A DNA stretch of 64,000 nt from Schizosaccharomyces osmophilus (lineage: Eukaryota; Ascomycota; Schizosaccharomycetes; Schizosaccharomycetales; Schizosaccharomycetaceae), in NCBI RefSeq assembly GCF_027921745.1, contig NC_079239.1, positions 1,081,501 to 1,145,500 on the forward strand, given 5' to 3'. Positions 54,801 through 64,000 of this stretch are shown here, in pieces; position 1 is the first letter of the stretch, and every line of letters starts with the position of its first letter. Made by a program: the position numbers and the translations under genes. Under the pieces are notes generated by a model. The model saw nothing but the letters and a program-made list of their open reading frames with translations, was not told the origin of the DNA and did no database searches.

Positions 54801-55049
54801 TTATTCGGAAAGCTTTTCTGCAGCAAGTTTCTTGTAATACTCATCACGTTGCTTGAAGGCAGGCTTGTGGTAACCGTACCACCACACCAAGCCACCAGCG
54901 GTTCCTAAACCAAGAATCGTAGAAAAGTCAACGATAATTTGTCTGCAACAAATGTTAAAATCACCAGTCTAACCATCAAGGTCGCGTTTTTCTCTGAACA
55001 TGACCAAATCATACCTTTTGAAAAGTCCAGTAACAGGTCCGACAGCCAT
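54801..55049 (-). CDS. cox9: Cytochrome c oxidase subunit VIIa (Cox9)
   Basis: There are two exons, 55015..55049 and 54801..54942, giving 58 residues. Exon 1 encodes MAVGPVTGLFK; exon 2 QIIVDFSTILGLGTAGGLVW and WYGYHKPAFKQRDEYYKKL. One membrane segment (residues ~15-34) has the GxGTxxGxxWWYG pattern of the Cox9/COX6C-like subunit in the inner mitochondrial membrane. A 72-nt intron separates them, with donor GTATGA and acceptor TTGCAG. Phase 2/1 joining gives KRQ at the junction. The gene is too short to appear without splicing. Confidence 0.9.
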
Positions 55050-55851
55050 AATGAAAAAAACTGCAAAAGCTAAGCTTGAAATGAATTGGTAGAGAAGGGG
55101 GAGTTGGTAAGTTTACTATTAGCTACTATACGATATGTCTCCGCTAGTTGGAGACATAGTGAACTCGAAGGACCTCTGTAAACCATTTGGAAAACAAAAC
55201 ATATACTGTAGAGATGGAATCGAATCGTAGACTGAGTTGGTATCGTTTAGAAATTTGATTTCCTTTATTTTTTTGCCAGGGTTCCAAAATCCAATCCCAA
55301 ACGTTGTTCTCCTGAGACCTCTGTGCTTGTGGTCAAGGACATCCTTGTTAAATATACACTGATTTCATGGATAAACTACTGATCGCTTTTACTGAGAATG
55401 AATGATTTATCCAAATTTTGTACGGGGTTGTTTATTACTAAATCATAGTGAGAGAAAATGAAGTACAGTGAAGTATGGTAAATAATATAAAGGGCCATGC
55501 ACGAAATCGCTATTTGCAGAAACTGAATTAAGACCTTTTCAACGCGAATTCAATATATATGAACTTGTTTCATTTTCTTTTCCTTGACGAAGAATCAATT
55601 TATTTGTTTCTTTACTTACTCTGTGTATGAGATATTTACGGGAAACCCTTTCAATTTAAAACGCGTACCTTGGAAAGCGACGTACATTGAAGAACCAGAC
55701 AAGAAAGCGAGTTTTCCCATCACGTATTCTGCCTGTTAAGGAAGGTTAAGTGCCTTCGGTCGAAAAAGTAGTCTCGTGACAAGTACTTGCGTTCATCTTT
55801 GTTACATTTGGGCGCATTTGAAAAACCTTTACATCTTCTCAGATTTACAAT
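55050..55851. other. Divergent cox9/taf8 promoter region
   Basis: It holds a 9-bp perfect hairpin (55134-55158) close to cox9 and a TATA-like AATATATATGA near 55550, ~300 bp before taf8. Confidence 0.45.
55134..55158. repeat. 9-bp perfect hairpin upstream of cox9
   Basis: TATGTCTCC and GGAGACATA are separated by 7 nt. It lies ~85-110 nt before the cox9 ATG, so it may be in its mRNA leader. Confidence 0.8.
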
Positions 55852-56566
55852 ATGGAAACTATACTATACAATATTCTTCAGCACAATGGGTTTGACGGAA
55901 TAACGAAAGCGGCTGAACGAATGTTTTTGGATGCAATCGACAAACGTATGAAAAAGCCATCTTTTGGAACCATTACTAACTGCGTCTACAGACATCAGGG
56001 CTTTATTTTACGAACTAGCAATCCACACACAACTTGGAAAACATAATGAACCTACTACTCAAGACGTTGCGCATTGGTTGAATTTGAATAATATACCTGT
56101 ATCAAGCCTTCATAAAGAGTTGCATACAGTATACAAGCCATTATCACAAGAATTCATTGAAAATCTGGAAGAAACGATTCACAAGTCCGCTGATATACCG
56201 GATCGCTTTAAATCATCACTGGACTCTAGCATGATATCTCACTTGCTTGGGTCTTTGGCTGTTTCTCAAAACCGACCTAGTTATGTAGCAAACCATTTGC
56301 CCCCGTTTCCTGCCTCTCACACGTATTTAGCTAGCCCCGTGTACCCAGTAAGACCTACGTCTCCCAGACGGATACGAGAACTGGCTACGAAAGAATCTCG
56401 TTTAGCTGAAAATGCTTTGCGGAAGATTCTAGATGCCAATCAACCTCAGGTTCTGAATTCACCTCGACAAGCCGCTTTTGCAAAGGCGAGCCAAGATTTG
56501 GAGTTGGATAGCAAATCTTTTCACATTGTCAATTGGGAATCACAGAAATGGAATACTCCAAGATAA
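55852..56566 (+). CDS. taf8: TFIID subunit Taf8
   Basis: There are two exons, 55852..55945 and 55992..56566, giving 222 residues. Exon 1 encodes the start of a histone fold (METILYNILQHNGFDGITKA, then AERMFLDAIDK). The donor GTATGA and acceptor CTACAG join it to HIRALFYELAIHTQLGKHNE, followed by TTQDVAHWLNLNNIPVSSL (Taf8-type bromodomain-associated histone fold). Residues ~90-150 form the Taf8 C-terminal region. The rest is Pro/Ser-rich. Taf8 pairs with Taf10 in TFIID and links to Taf2. The 46-nt intron has a CTAAC branch. Confidence 0.88.
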
Positions 56567-56680
56567 AATTTCTATTCAACCTCTAATCCAACTAATCCAT
56601 TCAATGGTTGCACTTCCTCTAGACCACCTCGAATCCTATGCTTTATGTTAGAAATTTTTTCAAAAAGGAGGATTTGGACT

Positions 56681-56863
56681 TTACAAGCCGTTGTCTTTAG
56701 CATACTTTCGAAAAAACCGATGTACCGTTAAGCATACCACTTTGTTGCTGTCATCCTCTGCTTTCTCGCACATGTACTGTTTCATGCACATATATTGAAG
56801 ACTAGTGGGTTGACTCTTGTTTTCCTGTGATTCGGCCCTTTTCGCCTCAGGAGTAGATCCCAT
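56681..56863 (-). CDS. som1: Small Som1-like mitochondrial protein (candidate)
   Basis: This is a 60-codon, ATG-initiated single exon on the minus strand between two rightward genes. After a charged N-terminus, the second half reads LQYMCMKQYMCEKAEDD and VVCLTVHRFFRKYAK. This resembles the fungal Som1 core as I remember it: an aromatic-Cys pair, a short acidic loop, V-V-C, then a basic-aromatic RLFR-like motif. Som1 associates with the mitochondrial inner membrane protease (Imp1/Imp2), which removes sorting signals from Cox2 and others. Three cysteines are present. The family call is from memory and is moderate. Codon 1 lies in a context with an A three bases upstream-like position not strongly Kozak. 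Confidence 0.6.
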   Translation of the reverse strand: MGSTPEAKRAESQENKSQPTSLQYMCMKQYMCEKAEDDSNKVVCLTVHRFFRKYAKDNGL

Positions 56864-57269
56864 GATAGAATTGGATAAATTTACCGTAAAGCTTATCCAA
56901 TAATACTAAGTTTTCTCGTTAGCATGTTTTTGTAATGAATGTTTCTTTTATGTTCCATATACGCGTTTCTGTCTGCAGTTGCAATACACGAAAACCAATC
57001 CACGCTGCTTTTCATACATCAATTCAACGAATAGGTAAACCTACCAAGGTGTTTTGAGGGAGCTAAATCCTTTTTCGAATAGCTATTCCTCAATGTATAC
57101 CTAAGCTACTTGAATATTATGTTTGCTATAAACTCAGGCTGTTCTTACTGAGGTACCGTCATCTATGACATTCCTACTATAGTGTGCTATGTTCGAATTT
57201 GGTATTCTGTAGGAGATTGCTGGTCAAACCATACGAATACAGCAGATTGTAATAATACATACAATCTTC
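56864..57269. other. som1-like / rxt3 divergent promoter region
   Basis: About 400 bp, T-rich. No strong motif was recognised. Confidence 0.3.
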
Positions 57270-58378
57270 ATGGAAAATCGACAGTCGAGCCATACTGCTA
57301 GGTAAGAAGCATCGAGTCCGTACCTTCTAACCGAAGTGCTAGTGAAGAAGAACATCAAGAACCCAGTCATGAGGACAGCATGCACAGTACACCAAAACCA
57401 GAGAAGGTAGGATTCTCAGTATTATCCATTGGCTCTATCCTTGAAAACCCGCAAAGCCCCAAAAGTCCCGAGGGAGTTGAATCTCGTCAAAATGATATTA
57501 AATCTACTCATACAGAAGCAGTGCCAATGGCTACATCAACACCGACGTCGTCAGAGAATTCCTCCCCAACGGCTAGCAATCATTCAGAAAAAAAGACCAA
57601 AGTAGAAAAAGAAGAGGAGAATCAGAAAGAAAATCAAGAACACTTCCAGCAATTCGGTGGTACTGGAGAGCCAACAGCAACTCTTCCCTCCCATCCGGAT
57701 GCAGCATTAAGTTCCTTAGCAATAGCAGGGTCCGCGCCATGGCCGTATTCAAGTCCAGCGTATGAAGATTCTCAGAATTTAGATGGTGAAAGTCAAATAC
57801 CTTACGCATATCCACATATTCCTGTTCGACAATTTGTTTCCCCGCCCATAGACATTGACAATTCCGCCCTTGATGGCTTTCTGGAACGATGCGTATCATC
57901 GGAAAAGGAACCCGTTGGACAATTCGTCTATACTCCATGGTTTGAGTTGCCTTTAATGTACAATGCCATCGGAAAATTCATCCGAATAGAAATTGATGCG
58001 AAATGGTTGAATGCTGCGATTAATCCACGCCTAGGCAAACGTGAACTATGGGGAACGGATGTGTATACGGATGACTCAGATATAGTCACCATGTTGGCAC
58101 ATTGCGGGTACTTTTCTCTCTTCAAACCTTTAACGAAGATCGCTGTTGTGGACTTGTTTATTCTGCCGCCATTACTGGGTTACAAAGGAACTAGGAAAAA
58201 CCAAATTGAAAGCAGAAGCTGGACTTCTCGACAAGATGGTTTAAGTATTAAAGTGAAAAACCAAGAGTGGAAGTCTCCCGAACCTTCGGTTTTTGAAAAT
58301 ACTATGCATAATATGACTTTAGAACAACGCTTACAAGCTCGACTTGAACTTTCCCGTTCCTCTGTCTTTAAGATATAA
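57270..58378 (+). CDS. rxt3: Rpd3L histone deacetylase complex subunit Rxt3
   Basis: There are two exons, 57270..57301 and 57343..58378, giving 355 residues. Exon 1 encodes MENRQSSHTA; exon 2 SEEEHQEPSHEDSMHSTPKP. The N-terminal half is disordered and rich in Ser, Glu and Pro. The Rxt3 domain covers residues ~205-310: FVYTPWFELPLMYNAIGKFI, RIEIDAKWLNAAINPRLGKR, ELWGTDVYTDDSDIVTMLAH. Rxt3 belongs to the Clr6/Rpd3L deacetylase in the nucleus. The 41-nt intron (GTAAGA, CTAAC, GCTAG) is near the minimum size. The in-frame ATG at 57380 would omit only the first 24 residues, so the start is not certain. Confidence 0.9.
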
Positions 58379-59700
58379 TGTAAATGTACTGAATATTTTT
58401 TTGAATTATTTTTGAACGAACAATATACAAGTATTCAAGTTACACGGTTAGATTAGCATCGGTTGGACTTTCTACGCTTCCAAGCATTCAAAAACACTTT
58501 GCTAATTCCAACCCCAAAAAAGACCCTTTCCTTAACTTTAAGTCATTCTATTGTTTTCTAATTACATTTCTACCTATTGCCCAAAACATTTGATGTACCA
58601 TCCGTCGTTTGTCCTATACTTTCTCCTAATGACAAAGTATAGGACAAACAAATCCGCATCTGCCTCTTTCAAAGCTTTGCGTAACAAGCCATCATGAAAC
58701 AATGCATACCCTACTAAACAAAGCATAAAAGCAACTGATTCCCCAACTCCGCTGTTACTTGACGTGATACTTTCAGGCGTAAAACTGGTGTAAGCAAGAC
58801 GGGAAATTAGTTTGCCAACATCTATAAATTGACATTGTTTCCCACTCTTTTTTTGAAGAAACGTTTTTACCCGCTACTCTTTGTGTTTGTACCCGATAAT
58901 TTTTGTTTTCAGGAAACCCTACCCTAGGTTTATAGTGGACGACTTCTCTTCGCTGGGGCGAATTTGCTTTCTTTAACCAATCTATTGGACAGTGAGGAAA
59001 GAGAAAGAGCAAGTTTTACTTGTATCTGTTCTGTGCGATTTCAATTCGTTGCATTTCGGGACCAAATTTGGTTTCTAGTTGGCGATAAACAACTCAAAAG
59101 TTTCAAGGCTGATAAATTTTGAAAAATTGTTTGTGTTCGCCGCAAACAAACGGTTTCACTGGCTTAGTTTCTATTTTCTCTAAAGCTAGAAAGAAATCAT
59201 TGAATTATTTCGGACCGAACAGGAGATTCTGAATATACTCTGCACTTAACCGCTCACTCTTGAGTAATTGTACTTTTCTTAGAATTTTGATTGTGAACGT
59301 AATAAAGAAGCCATCATGTTTTCTTTATAACATATTTCGCTTTCTCTCTCTTTTAAAATTCTCTTATAACCCGATTTCTTGTTCTGCGTGTGTGCGTGTG
59401 TATTTCCTTTTTACTTCACGAAAAACGCAGTTTTTTATTACGTACCTGTCCTAGAATTCGGTCTTGTTTTATTTTAAAAAAAGAAAAAATTAGCTCTTCT
59501 TCCTAAGAACGAGCTCTGTTAGTTGTTTATTCGTTCAGCTTTGGCTGCTTATAGTTGTGCATTAGATTCTCTTTCAACTAAAGAATTGGTCGTGTTTTTT
59601 ATTACATATAAATTTCAAGTACCCTGGTCTTTGACTCTTTATATATCTCTTTTTCATTGGTTCGATACTCTTTTTGTGCATTTCTCGCATCCTTATTGCA
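58379..59700. other. 1.3-kb rxt3 to DUF2457 gene gap
   Basis: No gene was recognised. It holds a perfect 16-bp hairpin (58607-58649). The last ~600 bp before the next ATG are T-rich with many short pyrimidine runs, suggesting a long mRNA leader. Confidence 0.45.
58607..58649. repeat. Perfect 16-bp inverted repeat with 11-nt loop
   Basis: GTTTGTCCTATACTTT (58607-58622) is followed after 11 nt by its exact reverse complement (58634-58649). It lies 229 bp after the rxt3 stop codon. Confidence 0.95.
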
Positions 59701-60882
59701 ATGACGGGGTTATTAAGCATTTTGTTGCATTGCAAGCCTTCTAACATTGACGAAACAAAGGTTTCTGCTCCAGAACCTCATTCGGTTCAATTCTGTATTC
59801 AGCATACTGATGAGCAATCTTCTGGAACCTCTCCTTTGCAGGAACGCGTCAAATTTGCCGTCTTGCCTACTCGAGTTGATGAAGGACAGTCCAGAAAGCC
59901 CTGCCCATACGGGAAATCTCCACCCCCAGTTATCAGCAAAAATCAGCTGCTAAACCGTCCTCAAAAATCATACGTTTGCGATGGTCATATTAAAGGCCAA
60001 AATTCTAATATGCTGCGTAAACCCTTGGGGCATTTGAACAAAGAACAACAGTATGTTAAACAGCCTCCTAAAATCACTTTTGCTTTAGGAAATTTAACAA
60101 ATGAAAAAAATCCGACTACGTCGGCTTCCCGTACTGCTACTCCCAAGCAGGTTGCTACCACCTGTCGCGATGTGCTGGAGGATGTGTTAAAAAAGGAGAA
60201 CGATTTGAAGGTTGAGTCTTCTGATGAAGAAGAAGATGATAACGAATTTGCTTATCCTGTGAGATTTCAAAAAGATGTTAATAATATTGGCAAAGGTAAA
60301 ACGTATAGACCTATAAGGTCTCCCAAACCACCTGCCAAAAAGCTCAATGTTTCCTCTTTTGAAGATGAAACCGAAGAAGATGATGACGACGAAAATGAAA
60401 ACGATTCAGATTTTTCTGACGAAGAGGCTGATAGCGGTACCGACGAAAGCGAAGGGGCTGTCTCTGAATCTTCTTTATCCAACAATGTCGGTGAGAGACG
60501 ATCACCTTTAAAATCTCCTTCATCTCCTATACAGACTGCTGCTCCACCATCCGAAAATTTAATTCCGGATGACACTGATTTTGTACCTGGTACGTTTGAT
60601 GAAGATCAACCTGCCTGTTTAGCGTTTGCTTCTTCCTTAGCAAATCATTCTCCTAAGTATTTCCTAATGGTACCTCAGGACATAGATCCTACTTTTCCAG
60701 ATTCTGATTCTGACGATGAATTTGTGAATGAAAAATCATCTAGAGCCCAGCGATCATCTGCTAAGGCTAAATGGAATCCCAAACACAGCAGTAACAATGT
60801 CGAAAAGAAGTTTTCGTTGGGAATGTCAAAAAATAGCAGATCCCCCCCTGTGAATATTAATCGAAGACCGTCGATGGCTTAA
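59701..60882 (+). CDS. DUF2457-family conserved fungal protein
   Basis: This single exon gives 393 residues from the ATG MTGLLSILLHCKPSNIDETK (S. pombe SPCC1259.08 is about 394). It is low-complexity and mostly disordered. The middle has a long acidic Ser/Asp/Glu stretch (FEDETEEDDDDENENDSDFS). The conserved family block is DDTDFVPGTFDEDQPACLAF and PKYFLMVPQDIDPTFPDSDS. The N-terminus carries a basic SPPPVISKNQLLNRPQK-type segment. The function is unknown to me. The upstream in-frame TTG is not used as start. Confidence 0.85.
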   Translation: MTGLLSILLHCKPSNIDETKVSAPEPHSVQFCIQHTDEQSSGTSPLQERVKFAVLPTRVDEGQSRKPCPYGKSPPPVISKNQLLNRPQKSYVCDGHIKGQNSNMLRKPLGHLNKEQQYVKQPPKITFALGNLTNEKNPTTSASRTATPKQVATTCRDVLEDVLKKENDLKVESSDEEEDDNEFAYPVRFQKDVNNIGKGKTYRPIRSPKPPAKKLNVSSFEDETEEDDDDENENDSDFSDEEADSGTDESEGAVSESSLSNNVGERRSPLKSPSSPIQTAAPPSENLIPDDTDFVPGTFDEDQPACLAFASSLANHSPKYFLMVPQDIDPTFPDSDSDDEFVNEKSSRAQRSSAKAKWNPKHSSNNVEKKFSLGMSKNSRSPPVNINRRPSMA

Positions 60883-61175
60883 TAAATCGCAACGGATCTA
60901 CTTATTGCTGTATAAATAAAAAAAAGGAAAACTGGAAATACTGGAAATACGTCCATGGCGTGTATATTTGTTTGATGTAATTTTCTGTTTCGTTTAGTTA
61001 TTGTATCACTCGTTATGTTCTAATCATCACTGTTGTTAATAGATTCTGGTTATATTATTTAACTTTGTCCTAGTTAGTTGTAAAACAAAAACTATAGTTA
61101 TTAGTTTAAGAAAAAGAAGGATAATACAGTTCAGTGTCTAGGATTTATTTCTGAAGATTCGGTGAATTCCGATAA

Positions 61176-62608
61176 TCAATTAAGAGAAGCAGCCTCCAAA
61201 TTCCTTTTAACTTTGTTCATAAACGAAACGGCCCGTTGGCTATCAACGCGAGCATTGGATGATATTTTCAAGACGACCTCTTCATTTTTCGAATGAGATG
61301 GATTATATATATTTTGTTCCTGAACAGGTCCCAATAGATAGTCGTAGACACCATCAAGCGTTGTCTTTCCTTCCAATAATGGATTTGGACGGACGAACGA
61401 TAATGTCAAGCTGTCAGATAATTGAGCTGGTAAACTATTATTGTTAGCAGTTTGAAAAATCATTAATGCTTACATTATAGAAGATTTGCAAAGAAAATCA
61501 GCGACATTATCAATTGATCCTTCCCCAGTAATACACTGAGCATTTGGCAAATCACTTGTTTTTGAGGAAGGCAATCCTAATAAAGTTTCATAAGCGTTCT
61601 CTACGGGATCTTGGAATAAGTCTGGGATTTCGGATGAAGCCAAAGATTCAGAAATAGCTGACGATACAATGTTTCTAATCTTTTCTGGAAGTTCTTCTAA
61701 AATTGTTAAAAGTTTTGAAATAAACCATCTAATACTGACGTACCAGTATTTTCTTTTGTGACTTTAGTAATATTGATTAAACTGGCCAAAGATAGACTCG
61801 TCTCGACGATATCGAAACGAGGTTTTTCAGGAACAGCTTCTGGCTTTTGTTCTGTGACCATAGGTTTAGCTTCCATTTTGGATAAATCAAGCTTTTCAAG
61901 CTTCTGGATAGCTTTCTGTGTGGATTTTGGTGCATCCTTCTTAATTTCACCAACAAAAGCCAAAACATCGCCTTTAAGCAAACGACCACGAGGACCGGTG
62001 GCAGCAATAACCGATGGATCCTGGATTTTGTGTAGATGCAATAAGTGTGCAACGGAAGGAAGCAAAGGGGTGTTTTGGGAAGAGGAAGAAGAAGAAGAAG
62101 AACTAGGTTCCAATGATGGCTTCAAATTCGTGACTTTCTCGGGTGTGCTTGAAACCTCAGGAAGCTTGATTTTAGATAAATCATCTCCTTCCTCAGCAAG
62201 AATACCAATTTCTTTACCGACGGCAATTTTAGTACCAGGATTGATTAATATTTTTGCTAGAATGCCATCGTCTTGTGCCTCAACGTCCATCGTAGCCTTG
62301 TCTATTTGTAATAGTTAGTACTGGACATTGCCAATAAACTAAACATACCGGTTTCAACCTCTAAAATAGCATCGCCAGCCTTAAAAGTATCTCCTAATTT
62401 TTGTAAGATTTCATGCATTACAAGTGTCATTTCAATTTTCATACCCTCTTTTAAAATCCATTTTGCAATGCTTCCCTCTTCCATCGTAGGTGACAACGCA
62501 GGCATGCAAAAGTTATTTATAGCATTTGAGAAAGCTGTATTATGAAAAACTATTGTTGAGTCAGTATCACACTATTGTCTTACTCCTTCTTGAACATACA
62601 TTTTCCAT
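61176..62608 (-). CDS. pdx1: Pyruvate dehydrogenase protein X component
   Basis: There are five exons: 62584..62608, 62349..62534, 61744..62301, 61474..61696 and 61176..61434 (416 residues). Exon 1 (MENVCSRR) plus the start of exon 2 ([10 protein letters not shown]) form a basic presequence. The lipoyl domain follows: [40 protein letters not shown] with the lipoylated Lys in ETDKATM. A Ser-rich linker leads to the E3-binding domain ([34 protein letters not shown]). The C-terminal part lacks the E2 catalytic HxxxD motif, which identifies Pdx1/E3BP rather than Lat1. It anchors E3 to the mitochondrial pyruvate dehydrogenase core. The first exon is the least certain. Confidence 0.88.
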
Positions 62609-62931
62609 GACTACACTGCCACAAGACCTGCCTTTTAGGCAATTGAAAAAAGCAATGTCTTAGCATTATTGCTTTCCAAAATCAAATTTGATTCACGTAG
62701 CAAGTGACCCTTTTATCTTTTGTGAAGGCTGTGGCTTGCTAGTTGCAAGTTGAATTATTCAAAAGAACTTAGGTGGAGGCGGTCGTCAATTAAAGTTTCT
62801 TTGAAATGCGAATTAAAATAGCTATAAGTATATTTCATAAAATATATAAAAACCATGTAATAAATCCACTTTGAAAATTTTAATTGACTGATACTGTTTC
62901 TGTATATGTCCTCGTTATAAGGTTTTTTAAG

Positions 62932-62938
62932 AAAAAAA
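62932..62938 (-). terminator. Pol III terminator of tRNA-Ala
   Basis: A run of seven T on the minus strand begins 6 nt after the tRNA 3' end. Confidence 0.85.
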
Positions 62939-62943
62939 TATTT

Positions 62944-63016
62944 GGACAAGCCAGAACTCGAATCTGGGACCTCTTCCATGCTAAGGAAGCGTGATAACCA
63001 TCTACACCACATGCCC
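62944..63016 (-). tRNA. tRNA-Ala (AGC)
   Basis: This is a 73-nt cloverleaf on the minus strand. The acceptor GGGCATG pairs with CTTGTCC, with one G-T and one T-T pair. The anticodon stem CTTCC/GGAAG encloses TTAGCAT (anticodon AGC). The T stem CCAGA/TCTGG encloses TTCGAGT. There is no intron. CCA is not encoded, as usual in eukaryotes. Confidence 0.95.
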
Positions 63017-63040
63017 GCTTTTAATTGGGTATTTAATTAA

Positions 63041-63049
63041 ATATATAAA
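63041..63049 (-). promoter_or_regulatory. Upstream TATA element of tRNA-Ala
   Basis: On the minus strand the sequence reads TTTATATAT, 25-33 nt before the tRNA 5' end. Fission yeast tRNA genes are known to need such an upstream TATA box. Confidence 0.65.
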
Positions 63050-63534
63050 CTGTATTGCTTTTAGCAGTTATACTTATAATATATGAAATATGAATGTAAA
63101 AGCATATGCGCAAGTATACAAATATATAAGCATATTTGTAATGTATACTATATAGATCGTTATATACTATTTTAAGGGTATGTTCTAATATATTCCTCAT
63201 TAATTGATTTAGTAGGTTTCAGTGCACAAGTTTGGCAATGGGGGATGTCGATTTTGTGATGGACGCGCCTATTGACAACATGGGAATTAACGAATAATCG
63301 AAGTTTTCCTATTCATCGTTGTACATAGAGGTAAGAGGATTCGAAATGAACACTGTAAAAGAGCTTGAATTAACAATAGGAGGTTCTGTATATTGTTATT
63401 ATAATAATATAGTTTGCATTCAATTTAAATTTCTACATAATAAGAAAAAGTTTCGGAAAGGCTATCGGTAAACTACAATATATTTTACAGCGACATTCTT
63501 AGACATTTAATGGTAAATTCTGTTATTTTTGGAG

Positions 63535-64000
63535 ATGTATCGGTGGTACAGACTTAGGAATCAGTTACATTGTGGATTCAACTACAAAAAAGTGATACCA
63601 CCATGTCGGAATATTACGTCCCTGGCGATTGAGACCTCCTGTGATGATACTTCGGTGGCCGTGTAAGCAACCATTTTATGAACTATGTGAAAACTTCGCT
63701 AACGGAAAAAGTGTCCAGAAATCTTCGAGTGAGTCTTTACCAAAAATTGTTTGCCTCAATACTCATCGAACACTTTCAAAAAATGAAAAATACGGGGGAA
63801 TACACCCATCAGTTGTCATTCAAGAACACCAAAAGAACTTGGCGAAAGTTGTTTACGAAACGATAAATCAGTCTCGATCACTAGGCGTCTCGAAATATGA
63901 CCTTATAGCTGTCACCCGTGGCCCTGGCATGATGGGACCTTTAGCTATCGGGTTAAATTTTGCCAAGGGTTTAGCTGTTGGCCTTGATAAACCCCTTTTG
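63535..64000 (+). CDS. qri7: Mitochondrial tRNA t6A synthase Qri7/Pgp1, 5' part
   Basis: Exon 1 is 63535..63662 and exon 2 starts at 63730 and runs off the right edge. Exon 1 gives a basic presequence (MYRWYRLRNQLHCGFNYKKV) and then LAIETSCDDTSVAV, the start of the Kae1/TsaD fold. Exon 2 has KYGGIHPSVVIQEHQKN with the metal-binding His pair of the family (GGIHP...EHQ) and TRGPGMMGPLAIGLNFAKGL. The enzyme transfers threonylcarbamoyl from TC-AMP, made by Sua5, to A37 of mitochondrial tRNAs. The intron (GTAAGC to CGAG, 67 nt) skips a nearer CAG; the reading phase and the family spacing support the later AG. About 155-260 more residues are expected outside the window. Confidence 0.9.

Larger units (their letters stand above)
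62609..63534. other. Divergent pdx1/qri7 region with a tRNA gene
   Basis: It contains tRNA-Ala (62944-63016) with its terminator and TATA element. The remainder (63060-63530) is very AT-rich, with no other gene recognised. Confidence 0.5.

Noticed and set aside
61758-62318. 186-codon frame antisense to pdx1
   Set aside because: Mirror of the pdx1 exon 3 with its Ser-rich linker read as poly-Glu.

Overview
The window is a compact, AT-rich, intron-containing fungal chromosome segment, almost certainly from a Schizosaccharomyces species other than S. pombe. The S. octosporus / S. osmophilus / S. cryophilus group is the best guess. Three things support this. Introns are short (about 38-240 nt), with GTATGT/GTAAGT donors, CTRAY-type branch points and a nearby AG. 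Each protein is within a few per cent of the S. pombe length I remember. Most distinctively, there is a P-factor mating pheromone precursor whose 23-residue peptide shares 14 positions with the S. pombe peptide. The gene order matches, from memory, consecutive genes of S. pombe chromosome III (the SPCC1795, SPCC895, SPCC825 and SPCC1259 series). No species can be fixed from the sequence alone, and no transposon, retroelement or CRISPR array was seen.

Layout. 0-8.9 kb: 3' part of vid21 (NuA4 scaffold), mitochondrial uS13 (sws2), P-factor precursor map2 with six identical pheromone units, a long map2 upstream region with a striking hairpin, UMP-CMP kinase, and proteasome alpha-7 (pre10). 10-20 kb: UDP-galactose transporter gms1, vacuolar Ca2+/H+ exchanger vcx1, checkpoint protein mad3, Sua5 (tRNA t6A), ER SNARE ufe1. 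20-38 kb: formin for3, Elongator subunit elp2, TOG protein alp14, an arrestin-like protein, and the UBA/RWD DEAH helicase ucp12. 38-50 kb: ABCF1-like ATPase, glucosidase II beta gtb1, plasma-membrane syntaxin psy1, histone acetyltransferase naa40, SRRM1-like pwi1, ribosomal protein S18, ER M28 peptidase. 51-64 kb: rpa12, iec3, cox9, taf8, a small Som1-like gene, rxt3, a DUF2457 protein, pdx1, tRNA-Ala(AGC) and the 5' part of mitochondrial t6A synthase qri7/pgp1.

The genes are mostly housekeeping and are transcribed individually. Recurrent themes are chromatin complexes (NuA4, INO80, TFIID, Rpd3L), secretion (two Qa-SNAREs, an ER glucosidase subunit, a Golgi transporter), mitochondria (uS13m, Cox9, Pdx1, Som1, Qri7) and tRNA modification (Sua5 and Qri7 act in the same t6A pathway, Elp2 in wobble-uridine modification). 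map2 is the only clearly mating-specific gene.

Most multi-exon models were built by hand from splice signals, reading phase and remembered homologues. They are consistent in phase but not confirmed by transcripts. The most unusual signals are non-coding: a 36-bp hairpin and a GC-rich structured island upstream of map2/ura6, two exact Mei4/FLEX motifs (one in a gene-free convergent gap with an orphan HomolD box), two palindromes sharing the form GTAC-W8-GTAC, and a perfect 16-bp hairpin downstream of rxt3.
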